Source of the DNA: Amylostereum areolatum
Taxonomy: Eukaryota > Basidiomycota > Agaricomycetes > Russulales > Stereaceae
DNA: 64,000 bases
NCBI GenBank assembly: GCA_012932865.1
Contig: SAXG01000048.1
Coordinates: 124,001-188,000, forward strand
Direction: 5' to 3'
The stretch's first letter is position 1. Every line of letters starts with the position of its first letter. Both the position numbers and the translations under genes were made by a program. The notes below the pieces were generated by a model. The model had not been told where the DNA came from. It did not search any database and saw only the letters and a program-made list of their open reading frames with translations. Shown piece after piece: positions 42,970 to 53,358 of this stretch.

Positions 42970-44335
42970 TCATACAGATTCAGACAAGTTTGCAAAGGAC
43001 TTGGCGGACACATCGACCGTCCTCGTCTCGACTTTACAAACGGTGCCACGAGGACGCTGATTCCAGTTTCGCTGACCTTCCTTTCCTTTCCCCTTCCCCT
43101 TTTCATTTCCAAACTTCTTCTTAGTCGCCTGTGCCTTCAGATTCGCCTGCGCCGCCGCATCGACCTTCGCATCCCTCCTCGCACCGCCCTTCCTACTTCC
43201 AGCGACAGGCCTCTGCGCGATCGTGCTCGGGCCGATGGCCAGGATCAACACCGGCTTTCGCTTCTTCGGCGCAGGCGCGCGAGGGTGGGGAACGGTTTTG
43301 AGTGCGTCACGTTTGGCCTCGGCGAGGAATGCCTCGATGCTGGACATGACGTCCTGCGCGCACACCAACGTCAGCGCTCGCTTGGCGCTCGAAGCAAAGA
43401 AGAGCATACCTCGACTGCAGCCGCCCACCGCTCATCTCCTCCTCTCAATGTTGCCCACTGCATCCTACCACTCTCGTTCCTCTTGCCCCACTCGCGTGCA
43501 ATATTTTCCATCTGCCCCGCGTACTCGCCGCGGCACAGCGCGGGACCGCACGCGCCCACAAACGCCTTGAGCGCTTGGGGATCGCACGGCAAGGATAGAA
43601 AGAAGATGAAAGAACAGAGTAGAGAGAGGTGCGATATGGTGATGAGGCCGTGGTGGAGGGCGTGTCTGAGGAGGGAAAGAAACCGGAAAGCGCTGAACGG
43701 CGCATGGGTGGGCGGGAAGACGGTGCTAAAACGCGGATCGGGGGATACGAATATTTCGTTCAAGGTCTGTGGCATATAATTATGAGGACATCTTTCATGA
43801 AGGGGCAGGAAGAGGGAGGACACACCTTCAACGGCGACTCAACGACGGTCCCGACCCCATTGAGAATTTCCCTCTCGATGGTATCTTTGAACGCGTGCAG
43901 GTGCGCTTCGGACGAACTGAGCTTGTTGGAACAGGATACGATGCCGGAAATCACGGCGATGACGGGCACGATGTTCACGTCCGACCACGTCGCGCAGTCG
44001 ACGAGCTTGACCGCGAGCTCTTTCCAGGCGTCGGCTTGTGCGTTTGCCCTCTCCATGTGCCCCACGATGTGCGCGACCGCCTTTTGGATATGGCGTTTCT
44101 GCGGGTTGACCGTCGGAGACAGGTCCTGCGTCTTCAGGGACAAGAATGGCTTGGGAATTATTATCGTTCCGGAGCAAGGCGAGAAGAGCGATAGAGGCCC
44201 ATGAAAGGGATTGTGCATCGGATTTCCCTCGTGTACGGGGTTGGGTTCCAGCATCTCTTCGGGGATGGAATCGGGACCCAGCCCTTCCATGAGAAAACGT
44301 GGAAGGTGGAACACGGGTGCTATGTCGTTTGACAT
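42970..44335 (-). CDS. hypothetical protein with basic Lys/Gly-rich C-terminus
   Basis: Start at ATG 44335 (MSNDIAPVFHLPRFLMEGLG). Exon 1 ends after VVESPLKV. Exon 2 (about 43775-43400) holds TLNEIFVSPDPRFSTVFPPT and REWGKRNESGRMQWATLRGG. Exon 3 begins DVMSSIEAFLAEAKRDALKT and ends in KKKFGNEKGKGKGKEGQRNW followed by a short tail. Total is about 410 residues. The first part is helical, with ANAQADAWKELAVKLVDCAT. The strongly basic C-terminus suggests RNA or nucleolar association. I do not recognise the family. There are no frame breaks. Confidence 0.6.
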
Positions 44336-45748
44336 TACTCTTTGGTGCGTCGTTCGGATGGAGGTCGGGGGTGGTAAGATGGTCAAGGAGAGTGTACTGG
44401 CCGACCAGCGGCGAGTGTTCTGGTTGGAGCTGGAGACGCGAGCTTGGGAAGCGAGAGTGTGTATGGTAGGGTGCGAGAGAAGTGGGGGATTGCCCGTAAG
44501 GACCATGCGTGACTTTTATATTGAATTTTGCGGCCATTGTTCTTCGGGATTTGATTCAATTGGGCGGAGCGGACTCCGAAGTGCGGGTGCACACTATTTT
44601 CCCGTCCGCTTCCTCCGTCGCATTAGATCTATTACATCCATTCTACGGTAGGTTTACATGAAAAACGTGAATATGTGCAGAGCCAGCGAGTGCTGTTGAC
44701 TGAAGCCGCCGACGACTTGGCTCGATCTTATCCCGATCTCGGCGAACTCCGCGCAAGCCACGTGGCAACAATGGGACGCGCGGCCTCCCAACCACGAACC
44801 AAACCGCGAGCACCTCCTCCTTCGTGAAGCCTCTTCTAGTGCACAATTTCTTCCCATGATTAAATCCATTCTAGCCTACTCCATCCGTCTGTCTTTAAAC
44901 CTGGATGTTTGCTCGGAAGTCAACCCGCACGCGCCGGCCGCGCTCCAGGATCGGGCACATTTTCCTTTCAAGAACATAGGATGTAAGCCAATTCCAAAGA
45001 GGTTGTGTTGGTTTCTGGTTCTTTGGATGCCGTCTGTAGAACAGATGCGAAAGATGGGATTGGGAAGCAGGAAGAGGAGGAGCCCACGGATGAACGGTAC
45101 GTGACAGTGACGCTTCGTGACCTACCTTTCCTGTCCTCTGCTCTTTCTTCAGTTCGCGACACGCAATATGTGTACCGAACGCATATGCTAGGTACTGGAT
45201 GAGCCTTTTTGCAGATGCTAGGAGTGGTGAAGTTCTACGTGACTTCAGGATATCTGTTAGGTGACAGTGTACGGATGCATACGAAAAAGCGAGGCGTGTG
45301 AACAGTTAGTAGTAGAGGGGTGATTATACTTGTTTTTTCTAGCACTCCGTCTGTCTGGTGCTCGTTGAGATGAGAATGAATGCGCGTTCACGTTTATCGT
45401 TCATCCCTTGGCGGACGATCGGCACGAGGGTGACAGTTGTAGACGACACATCTATCAGCGCAGAATACACCCTGATCTCAGGCTGCATTCCCCGCCGTGT
45501 CTCATATAGAGTGCGCTTGCTTGAAGGAACTGCGTAAGTACTTCGTACACCTTAGCTCGAACCAGCTGCCAGTTGAGTGAAACGACGTCATGATCAAACG
45601 TGGATCCACAAGTGCCTTGCACGACGAACGTGACGCGTCTCGGCAATTCCCGCCACGCGTTTTCCCCTCTTTTCCTCGTTCCTCGTTCTCCCTCGCCTTT
45701 ACGCGCATATATCCACACCACACTCATCTATACCCCCTTCCATGCGCG
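44336..45748. other. intergenic, about 1.4 kb
   Basis: Divergent promoters of the minus-strand hypothetical gene and the DUF4470 gene. Only short ORFs without motifs. A CATATATCC TATA-like site at 45707-45715 lies about 35-40 bases before the next ATG. A short upstream ATG (45742) overlaps the main start out of frame and would encode five codons. Confidence 0.45.
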
Positions 45749-48700
45749 ATGGATCTTAAAGAACGCGCCAACGCGCTCTTTCGAAAACACGAGTTCAAGC
45801 AGTGCGTTGTTATCGCGTTCTTCGTCTACCGTCTTGATTGACGCGTTTTCTCTCCAGAGCGGCGGAGATATATGCGCAGGTATGCCGTCCTTTTGAGGGT
45901 TTTTCGTAGTCCCTGACGATTGAAATTTCAACAATGTCTGCAGGCAGAAAAACAGAACCCAGAAGACCCGACGTTCGCGTCCAACCTAAGCGCTGCGCTC
46001 TTCGAAGCTGGGGACTACGTCGGGTGCTTCTCCGCGCTCTCTCGGTCGTTCACCGCCATTTCTGCGAATCCAGAAGGGAGAGAAGCTCTGGCGCTCAGGC
46101 TTTCAACCCGACTGGCAAAGACGCTGTCGAATGGGCTCACGGCGGGGAGCGTGACGATTGCGAGGATTGAAGATGAGAGGGAGGTCGTGGAGGGTTTGAA
46201 GGCCAAGATGGAGAATGAGGGGGGTGGGAAGGCGGGGGATGAGGCGAGGAAGGAGTGGAAGGAGTGGGGGCGGGTGAAGGTAGAGATCGGGGGGATTGGA
46301 GAGAAAGAGCGGACGCAGGCGAGGAACGAGGTGGCGAAGCTCGGGGTTACCAAAAAACCCATGTACGTCCTGTCCCCCGGCGTATTCCTCCTGAACTCCC
46401 TGATCAACGACCTGATGGTCGCAGAGATCCCGTCCTGGAGTACTACTTCGTCAGTTTGCACTTTCGATCACGTCTATCGGTTCGTTCTAAGTGAGTTCAC
46501 CGCCTTCCCAGATGGGCCACGATCCGATTCTATCCATCGTCGACGACTGGGGCCCGGGCGATTCCGCACCGATGCGCCTCGACAAATATCCGTTCGAGCT
46601 CCTTCCCAACCTCGCCTTCCTCTTCGGCGGCGTCGGCGACGGTGCGTGTATTGTCACGACGCCCCCCTCTCTTCCTGACTCTTTCTCCCTCCGTCTCGAC
46701 GCGCGCAGCCCGCCACGTCTACGCCTCTCTCATCGGACTCCACCATGCCCACGCTCGCCTCAGCTCCGCACGACGCAATGCGCTTCACGCACACTTCACG
46801 CTGCTTGACATCCATCCGACGATGCTTCTGCGCGACCTCGTCGTGCTCATGCTCTTGGAACGCCTCGTGCGCGGGACGAATCGCAAGGAAGAGCGGGAGG
46901 AGATCAAGGAAGAGCGGGAGGAGATCAAGGCGGCGGTATTCTACACGTTCGTCGGGGTCGTGGTGCCGGAGATGTATAACAAGTGGTGCGTTCGCCGTCG
47001 CCGTCGTGGTCCGTGGTGCTGACGTTCACAACTCAGGGTGATCACCGTCGTGAAGGATCTCCACACCATGGTCTCCACCACGCCTCCCACCCTCCCCGCC
47101 TGGCTTCACCTTTCCCCCGACACGGCGGCAGGGGTCCTCTCCGTGCTCAAAAAATGGGATCCGTTCCCACCCGCGCGCACGGCGCAAAACATCATCATGC
47201 ACTACTCGTACAGACCCACCCCCGTCGAGCTTCTCACCAAAACCCTCTCCCAACCCAACCTCGCCGCGCAAACCTCCGCCAGACGACAGAAAATCCTGGC
47301 CACCCTGACGAATTACCCCGCGAGCTTGGTGAGCTCTCCCTTCGAGTGTCCGTCTGCGCGACCTTGACGAACCCGCGGCGGGCATGTAGAAAGAGGTGAT
47401 GGCGCGTGTCCCGAACGGACCGTACCCGTCCCTCACGCGCGCGCAGGCCGTCGAGGAATTGTGGCACCAAGCCACGACGACCTTCGTCCCGCCCAAACGC
47501 GCGCTCGCGCACCTCCCAAAGTCCGCGATCCTGCTCGAGTTCATGCAGAGTGCCGAGCGGCGTGTGCATGGGAAGGAAACGCCTGGAGGGTATTCACCAG
47601 GAGGTAGGCCTCCCTCCTTTGTTTATGGGCAGAAAATGACGGGGGGTTATTTGCGTAGGCCATGGCGGAGATTGAGGCCAAATACGCGGCCAACACAACG
47701 TTCTACGTGCGGGTTTTACTTTCTTTCCCCTCGTGTTCCACGCGCGTCTCACGCTGTCGTCGTCGCAGGACCCGCTCTCGTGCGAGAACCGCGTGATGGC
47801 CTTCGGCGGGTGGACGAACCTCCGCGGGAAGAACGTGTTCGAGCCCGTGCGGTTCCTCGAAGAATTCAACGAGCGCTTTCCGTCTCCCGTCTCCCACCCC
47901 CTCGCCGACAGTCTCACGCCCCCGCGTTTCGGAGCGGTAACGACGTTTTTCGACGCCGTGGTGAGCGCGTGGAAATCGCTGGGGAACAAAGTTGTGTTCG
48001 AGGTCGTGGTGGGCGAGCTGAACCAGGAGATGGCGAAGATGCGGAGTCCGGAGGGGGAGGCGGCGAGGCCGGCGGCGTTCCCGAGGGAATACACGCGGAT
48101 GTGGCTGAGCAACGTTCCGTGCGTATAGGCTTGTTTGGTCTGCAGTGGGCGGGAGCTGACGCGGGCGGACAGGGATTACAACCATGGACTGATGAACCAG
48201 ATCGTGTACGTCCTTCCCAGCCTGCAAACGCATCGGCACGCGGGGATAGCGAGCAATTGCCTGCTGCACACGCTGTCGTTCCCGGATAAAGACGACTACT
48301 GCCACACGTACGTCCCCGCCACCCCAGCCCCGCCCTGACGCGCGCTCATGCGCCACTGTTCGCAGATACACACACCTCACACCTCAAGATGTCCCGCGAT
48401 ACCTCAACTGCCGCATTGACCGGCTCGATCCGATGACGATCGAGCTCATCGGCTGGAACTCCCCCTCGCGCGCGCTGGCCACCCTCCCGCCACGCGCGGC
48501 GGTCCTCCGCTGGCTGACCCGGGTGCTGCTGAACATCCTATGGCCAGGCGACCTCACCCTCCGGCAAAAGAGCTACATCGGGGACGGCGTGCGACACACG
48601 AGCAGTCTCAACGCCTTCCTCGCGCTCCTCTTGCACCTGCCCCACGCTCGGCTACCCCGCGCACTGGCTCGCGGAGTTCGTCGAGACGTTGCTGGGCGAC

Positions 48701-49318
48701 GCGCTGTGGGCGGACTTCCCGCTGTTCGTGGGACCGCTGCCGATTCCGAAGCGGCAGTCGGAGAGGAAGGTCGAGACGTGGCGCGTGAGGCTGGGGCCCT
48801 GGCTCCCGGAGCTCCGCACCCTGCTCGCGCTCGCGGCCCCCATCGCGCCCTTCCCGCTCCCGCGCCTGTCTGCGCACGCGGGGATCGCGCTCTATGATGC
48901 GTCGCCGCTGATCACGTCGTCGAACCTCCTCGATCTGTACCAGGCCGTGAGCGCACACGCGCCGTCGACGTCCCTCCTCCTCCTCGATCCGCGCGTGGCG
49001 CAGCGCTCGGCCGGGGAGATCGTGCGGGATGTGCGGGGGCTGCTGGAGGGGAAGGGAGCGAAGGGGGTGGCGATTTTGACCGCGCCGGATGAGGTAGATG
49101 TGACGCGGAGCGTGGTGCGGTGGCGCATGTTGGAGGAGGAGGCGGAGACGATGCGGAAGGAGGGCTGGGTGGCGGTGTTGTTCCGGTACGATAACAACAC
49201 GACCGGTGAGTGTTTCTCTTTTTCTCCCGAGCGAGGGCTAATTGCGCGTTTAGTGGGTAAACCGATGCTGGCGAGCGCGTGGAAGAAGATAGAGGACATC
49301 CGGGCTGCTGATGCGTAA
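45749..49318 (+). CDS. TPR-DUF4470 protein, copy A
   Basis: ATG 45749 begins MDLKERANALFRKHEFKQ; spliced exons continue AAEIYAQ, AEKQNPEDPTFASNLSAALF and EAGDYVGCFSALSRS, a typical N-terminal TPR pair. The DUF4470 region follows: MGHDPILSIVDDWGPGDSAP, LLPNLAFLFGGVGDA, RHVYASLIGLHHAH, FTLLDIHPTMLLRDLVVLML. The rest (about 650 residues in many exons) includes VEELWHQATTTFVPPKRALA, ENRVMAFGGWTNLRGKNVFE, RMWLSNVP, HGLMNQIVYVLPSLQTHRHA, SNCLLHTLSF and RWLTRVLLNILWPGDLTLRQ. The frame shifts at CCCC 48640-48643; copy B has CCC there and reads LPTLGYPAHWLAEFV. Function is unknown; TPR plus DUF4470 suggests a protein-interaction scaffold. An extra 21-base tandem unit gives KEEREEIKEEREEIK. Confidence 0.75.
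46887..46930 (+). repeat. 21-bp tandem duplication in copy A
   Basis: AAGGAAGAGCGGGAGGAGATC occurs twice in a row, encoding KEEREEIKEEREEIK. The paralog has a single shorter version (ALASEIEIKG), so the duplication arose after the genes diverged. Confidence 0.8.
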
Positions 49319-50243
49319 CTCTGTCTTATGTACTGCGATGAATGCTGAATATCTAATGCCTTGTGGCGCGCGTGAAACCCTGTGCGGAGGTCGTCAAGAG
49401 AGGGACTACTTCGTCGGTGTGAGGAGGTCGCAGAGCATGGAGGAGAGTGTACCGCTCGTTTTTATTCCCCTTTTCTCTCCTCGTTTCAGCCAATGGACGA
49501 ATCCACACATAAACTTGCCGATATGATCAGTTGCATCTCATAGTACTTGTGTGTGGTCCTCAACGCGCCGGGGCGATGGAGGGAGTATCAAGCGAGAGGT
49601 TATAGCAGTAAGTATATAACGTAGTGTGCGATGGCCCTGCGACGGGACAGGCTCCACGACAGCCATGACAGAGGACGTGGTCGCAGTCGAAACTCCAGGC
49701 CGTCCCATTGTTGCCACGAGGCTCACGCGGAGTTCTCCGAGGTTGATAAGGGTAAGATTAGATAGCGTTCTTCAACTTCTCAATAATGCATCCTAGACCC
49801 TTGTCTTCGTAGGGTGTTCCACATGTTCCATACACAGCAAGCGCGAAGTTACTAACGGCGCAGACAAGAAGGAAGACGTGCGATCCCACAGCCATGCACT
49901 CGTTTCTCTTCCGAGAACATCGACTGGGAACGAACAACAGGGCGGCCACGAAACAACAAACCGCCACGGATTGGCCCCAAGTCCAATGAAATTCAACGTA
50001 AAGAACAATGGAAGGGTACACAATATAAAAATCCCCGCGCTCTCGCTGACTTGTCGTCCCCGCTTTTCGCGCCCCCCTACCTTCAGAAGTCTCCAACACA
50101 GAAAATCTATCCGTATCGCAAGTCGCATAGCGCCCTCCTTCGCCGATTCGAATATCCGAAACCCAAAGCGAACGAGAAAACTTACCTGTCAACCCAGCCC
50201 GCTCACACATCGCAATATTCCCCGAGCGCACGCTGAAGACGAC
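49319..50243. other. intergenic with a possible minus-strand membrane-protein exon
   Basis: The minus strand 50040-49758 reads EFHWTWGQSVAVCCFVAALL and SHVFLLVCAVSNFALAVYGT before LKNAI and a stop: two hydrophobic segments that look like the last exon of a small membrane protein. Upstream exons would overlap the plus-strand gene at 50244. I cannot decide between them and list it here rather than as a gene. Confidence 0.35.
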
Positions 50244-50588
50244 ATGGCCGAAACTTTTCCCAACACGTCCCGTTCCACGCCCGGTCCTAAGCAGAAAAAG
50301 ATGAAGACAGTGCTGGTCTACAGTACTGCGAGCCCGAGCATCGTCCCACCGAGGCAGGGGTTGGCGGTTAGGAAGAGTGGCGCGAGGAGGGAAAAGGATA
50401 AGGCGAGAGTCGAGAAGGCCGCGAAGGAGCATTTGATGAGCTCGAAGGTGAAAGCTCAGAGGAAAGAGATGGGGAAAGGAAGGGTGCAGGGGCAGAGGAA
50501 GGATTGGGAGCCCGGCATGCCGTCGTGGGATCGGCGTCCTCGCCTTTGCGATTTCAAGAAGATGGGAGCGGTCGAGGCTACTGCGTAG
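50244..50588 (+). CDS. small basic hypothetical protein (114 aa)
   Basis: A single-exon ORF, MAETFPNTSRSTPGPKQKKM..EATA. It is Lys/Arg-rich with a predicted helix (REKDKARVEKAAKEHLMSSK) and WDRRPRLCDFKKM near the end. No known domain. The charged composition could reflect a nuclear or ribosome-associated protein. The antisense frame is also open for over 200 codons, so the coding strand is not certain. Confidence 0.4.
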   Translation: MAETFPNTSRSTPGPKQKKMKTVLVYSTASPSIVPPRQGLAVRKSGARREKDKARVEKAAKEHLMSSKVKAQRKEMGKGRVQGQRKDWEPGMPSWDRRPRLCDFKKMGAVEATA

Positions 50589-50661
50589 TTTCAGTCGCTG
50601 TATCTGTATGTTAACGGTCGCAATGGGGGTTCGAGCACTGAAATCAATGGAAAGGACGCAC

Positions 50662-51440
50662 GTAGAGGATGAAGAGCGGGTCCTCGCTCACCATGATCTC
50701 CGGCGAACAGTAATTCGGTCTCCTCGTGCCACCATTTATCCCTGCCCTCCGCCCACGCCACCTCGTTGCCCGTCGTTCGCAGCACGAGCACATGCTCGCC
50801 GCGCGGACACTAACGCGTGGTCGCGTCCACGATCGCCTTAGTCGCGATTGTCTCCTCCCCGTCTTGTCCCTCGTCCGCTGTGAGCAGCACGCGCGATTTG
50901 CAGTCGACCGCGGAGGGCCTCGACGGAAAACCCGGCGAAGACGACGGAGGGGATGGCGCGGATGCGGGCGCAGGCGAGGAAGGTGGCGATGGCGTGCCAG
51001 GTTATGGGGAGATGGACGGAGACGGTGTCGCCCTTCGTGACGCCCATGGACTTGAGCACGTTCGCAAGCGAGCAGATCTCGCGCAGGAGCTCGGCGTAGG
51101 AGGCGTTGCGGCCCTCGTGCGGCTCGTCCACTTCGTAGATGATCGCCATCTATCGGCGTGCATGTCAGAGGAAAAGGAAGGGGGAGAAGGGACAAAAGAC
51201 GCACCTTATGTATATGTCTAGACGCATATCAATCGACGCAGAAGTTAGCAGGAGGCGTTGAGCCCGACCTTGGGAAACCACTCGGTACGGCCCGTACAAC
51301 GTCTCGAAAGTGCCAGCTCGCATGGTGTGGAACGGCTTGTCCCAGCTGATTGGTACTTTTGTCAGATCGGGTTGGGGGGCTTCCGAACTCTGGGAACAAC
51401 GTGCTTCACCATGGTTCGTGAACAGAAGGGGTATTTGGAC
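50662..51440 (-). pseudogene. acetyl-CoA synthetase 5' fragment (pseudogene)
   Basis: Family blocks on the minus strand are [87 protein letters not shown] and [15 protein letters not shown], then [17 protein letters not shown] and [16 protein letters not shown], ending at a GTGCGT donor near 50661. This is the N-terminal third of an acyl-activating acetyl-CoA synthetase (acetate + ATP + CoA to acetyl-CoA). The exon carrying the P-loop (TSGSTGKPKG) and everything after is missing. Frames shift several times, and CVD is followed by TGA where the family has Arg (CGA). It is a dead fragment lying between the two DUF4470 paralogs. Confidence 0.75.
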
Positions 51441-52263
51441 GCAGCGAGCGTGTGCACAACTTCAAGGGAGGAGCCGTGATGATGTGGACGCACAATGGCA
51501 CTATCTTATCTTATCGCTCTCACACGAGTGACAGCATCGGATGCGCGGGGAATCGGGATGCACTTTCTTTGCCCGCGACGACGACGCTCAATTACCTCCT
51601 CAGAGTCGTGGAACTGCTGGATATCTCCCAATTGGACGTCGTTCTCTTTCACAACCGCCTGATTCATTCTCCAGTTGGTCGTATCTATCCCGCATGTTCT
51701 TAACATCGCCGTTACGAAGGCACGGCGGCGATGGCACACTCCACGGTCTCAGGCCACGACTTCGCGATTCAAACAGAGCCCGGTTTGTTTTAGTCCAGCC
51801 AAAGGGCGTCGAGGCTCGGGAGCAGAGAGGTCGAAGTTTCATTATTTCATAGCCTCGGAGAAAGGGGAGGGCTGTGACGCAGGCTTTCCAGGTACGTAGG
51901 CGGCCTATGCTTGCACTCCTTTCTCTTCGCCTTCAATTGCCCCCCCAACTCGTCACGTCATAAATGTCGCGCGTAGAAATTACACCTTTATTTAAATTTC
52001 CCAGGGAACAAGGGGATCAAGCTCCCACCGCCACTCGTGCAAGAAAGAAGAACAAAGCATCGATTCACATAAATACCTCGATGACGGGACGGACGTATTG
52101 GAGGCAGCCGGTGCGCGGCTCCTCCCAACCCTTTGCAACAATCACCCTCCACGGCGGTATCATGCAATGGCCCAGAGTTTGCGACACTCTGGGACCAAGC
52201 ATGTTTGGGTGCGCGAGTTTCTGTCGAGGTGAGTTAGATCACATAGATGGGTTTGTCCTTCAT
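51441..52263. other. intergenic, unassigned
   Basis: Minus-strand frames around 51506-51842 contain protein-like stretches (AMLRTCGIDTTNWRMNQAVV) in more than one frame and may be a further gene relic that I cannot name. I see no repeat or RNA gene. Confidence 0.35.
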
Positions 52264-52667
52264 TCACGAAGACGTGCTCACCAAGGTGACAACGAACCTC
52301 CTCAGCACAGCCTCATTATTCACCCCTCCGCCCCTCCAACACTCCCCCGGCGACCTCGAAACCAACTGACGTACGGAGTCCTCCAGGCGGAGCTCCTCGG
52401 TCAGACGGCAACATGCAGGGTTGACCGCGCGAGCCTCTCCCGTCCACCCGTCGATCGCGAAGCGCACCCGAGGTGACAACCCCCGACAAATATCGTGTCA
52501 GCGGTCGGGGCGTTGTGGGGTGTGTCGCGGGGCGCGAGGGAGTACAACTCCACGGTCAAAGTGCGTGTCGGGTTTGAGAGGAAGAGGAAGTGTTTTTCGA
52601 GAGGGTGGTTACAGCTCTTTGGGCGCAGAGAGAGGGCGTCGAGCATGGCGGATAAGTGATCCTTCAC
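52264..52667 (-). pseudogene. frameshifted gene fragment, unknown family
   Basis: From ATG 52667 the frame reads MKDHLSAMLDALSLRPKSCN, LFLSNPTRTLTVELYSLAPR and FVGGCHLG. Adding one G in the GGG run near 52470 it continues VRFAIDGWTGEARAVNPACC, LTEELRLEDSVRQLVSR and VNNEAVLRRFVVTLVSTSS. The two halves read like one ordered protein of about 135 residues. I do not recognise the family. Confidence 0.4.
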
Positions 52668-53358
52668 TTGGATGGTCTGTCGTGTCGGGCGCCGAGGGGG
52701 GCGATACAGTGTTCGAATGGGTGGCTAGACCCTTTCGGTCCTGTGTGTTCGTGCCCAGGGATAGCATGCTCCGAGGTGGATGGTTTATATACTGCTCAAC
52801 GGTCTTTTTGTACTATGAGATGGATGGATACTTACTGCCACCTTTGCGTGCTTTGTGGGCGTGCGCGCAGTTCAAAGAACAATGTACTCTCTTCCGTCTT
52901 TGGTACGTTAAATCTCAGAACCACGGCTGTTTCCCTTTCGCGCGGTAGGGTCTTTATGCACGCACCTCGTCAAAGGCTGGAATTCTGCTGGAAGGTTGAG
53001 GCTGGTTGAGTGCATGTTTTTCTAACAATGCATTGCTGTATGTACTCGTTCAACCAACGTTTGGCAACAACCCCCACTCTCGATATCCCACGTACAGCGC
53101 GTCAACCTTTCAACATACCCCCAAGTCCCGGTGGCAGGAGCGTTGCAGCCTAATCCTGAACTTGAGAAAGTTTGACGAAAGACCAAAGTGTCTCAGAGAC
53201 TATTGCAGCCACGCGCGGTACCAGCTCTCGTTATCTGGCCGACTCTTCCTTTATTCTCTTTTGTACCTTTCCTGAATCCTTAACTTCAACTTCTCCGCGG
53301 GGCAATCCCTTCCACGACCGTCCACCGTCCATCGTTCCTTCACTTGACTTTGCCTCCT
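52668..53358. other. intergenic, promoter region of DUF4470 copy B
   Basis: About 690 bases without a convincing ORF. A TTTATATACTGC TATA-like site sits at 52783-52792, far upstream. The last 60 bases before the ATG resemble the copy A leader only weakly. Confidence 0.4.

Noticed and set aside
49758..50432. 224-codon minus-strand ORF as a membrane protein
   Set aside because: Only the last 95 codons look protein-like. The rest is antisense to the 50244 ORF, so I mention it as a possible exon only.
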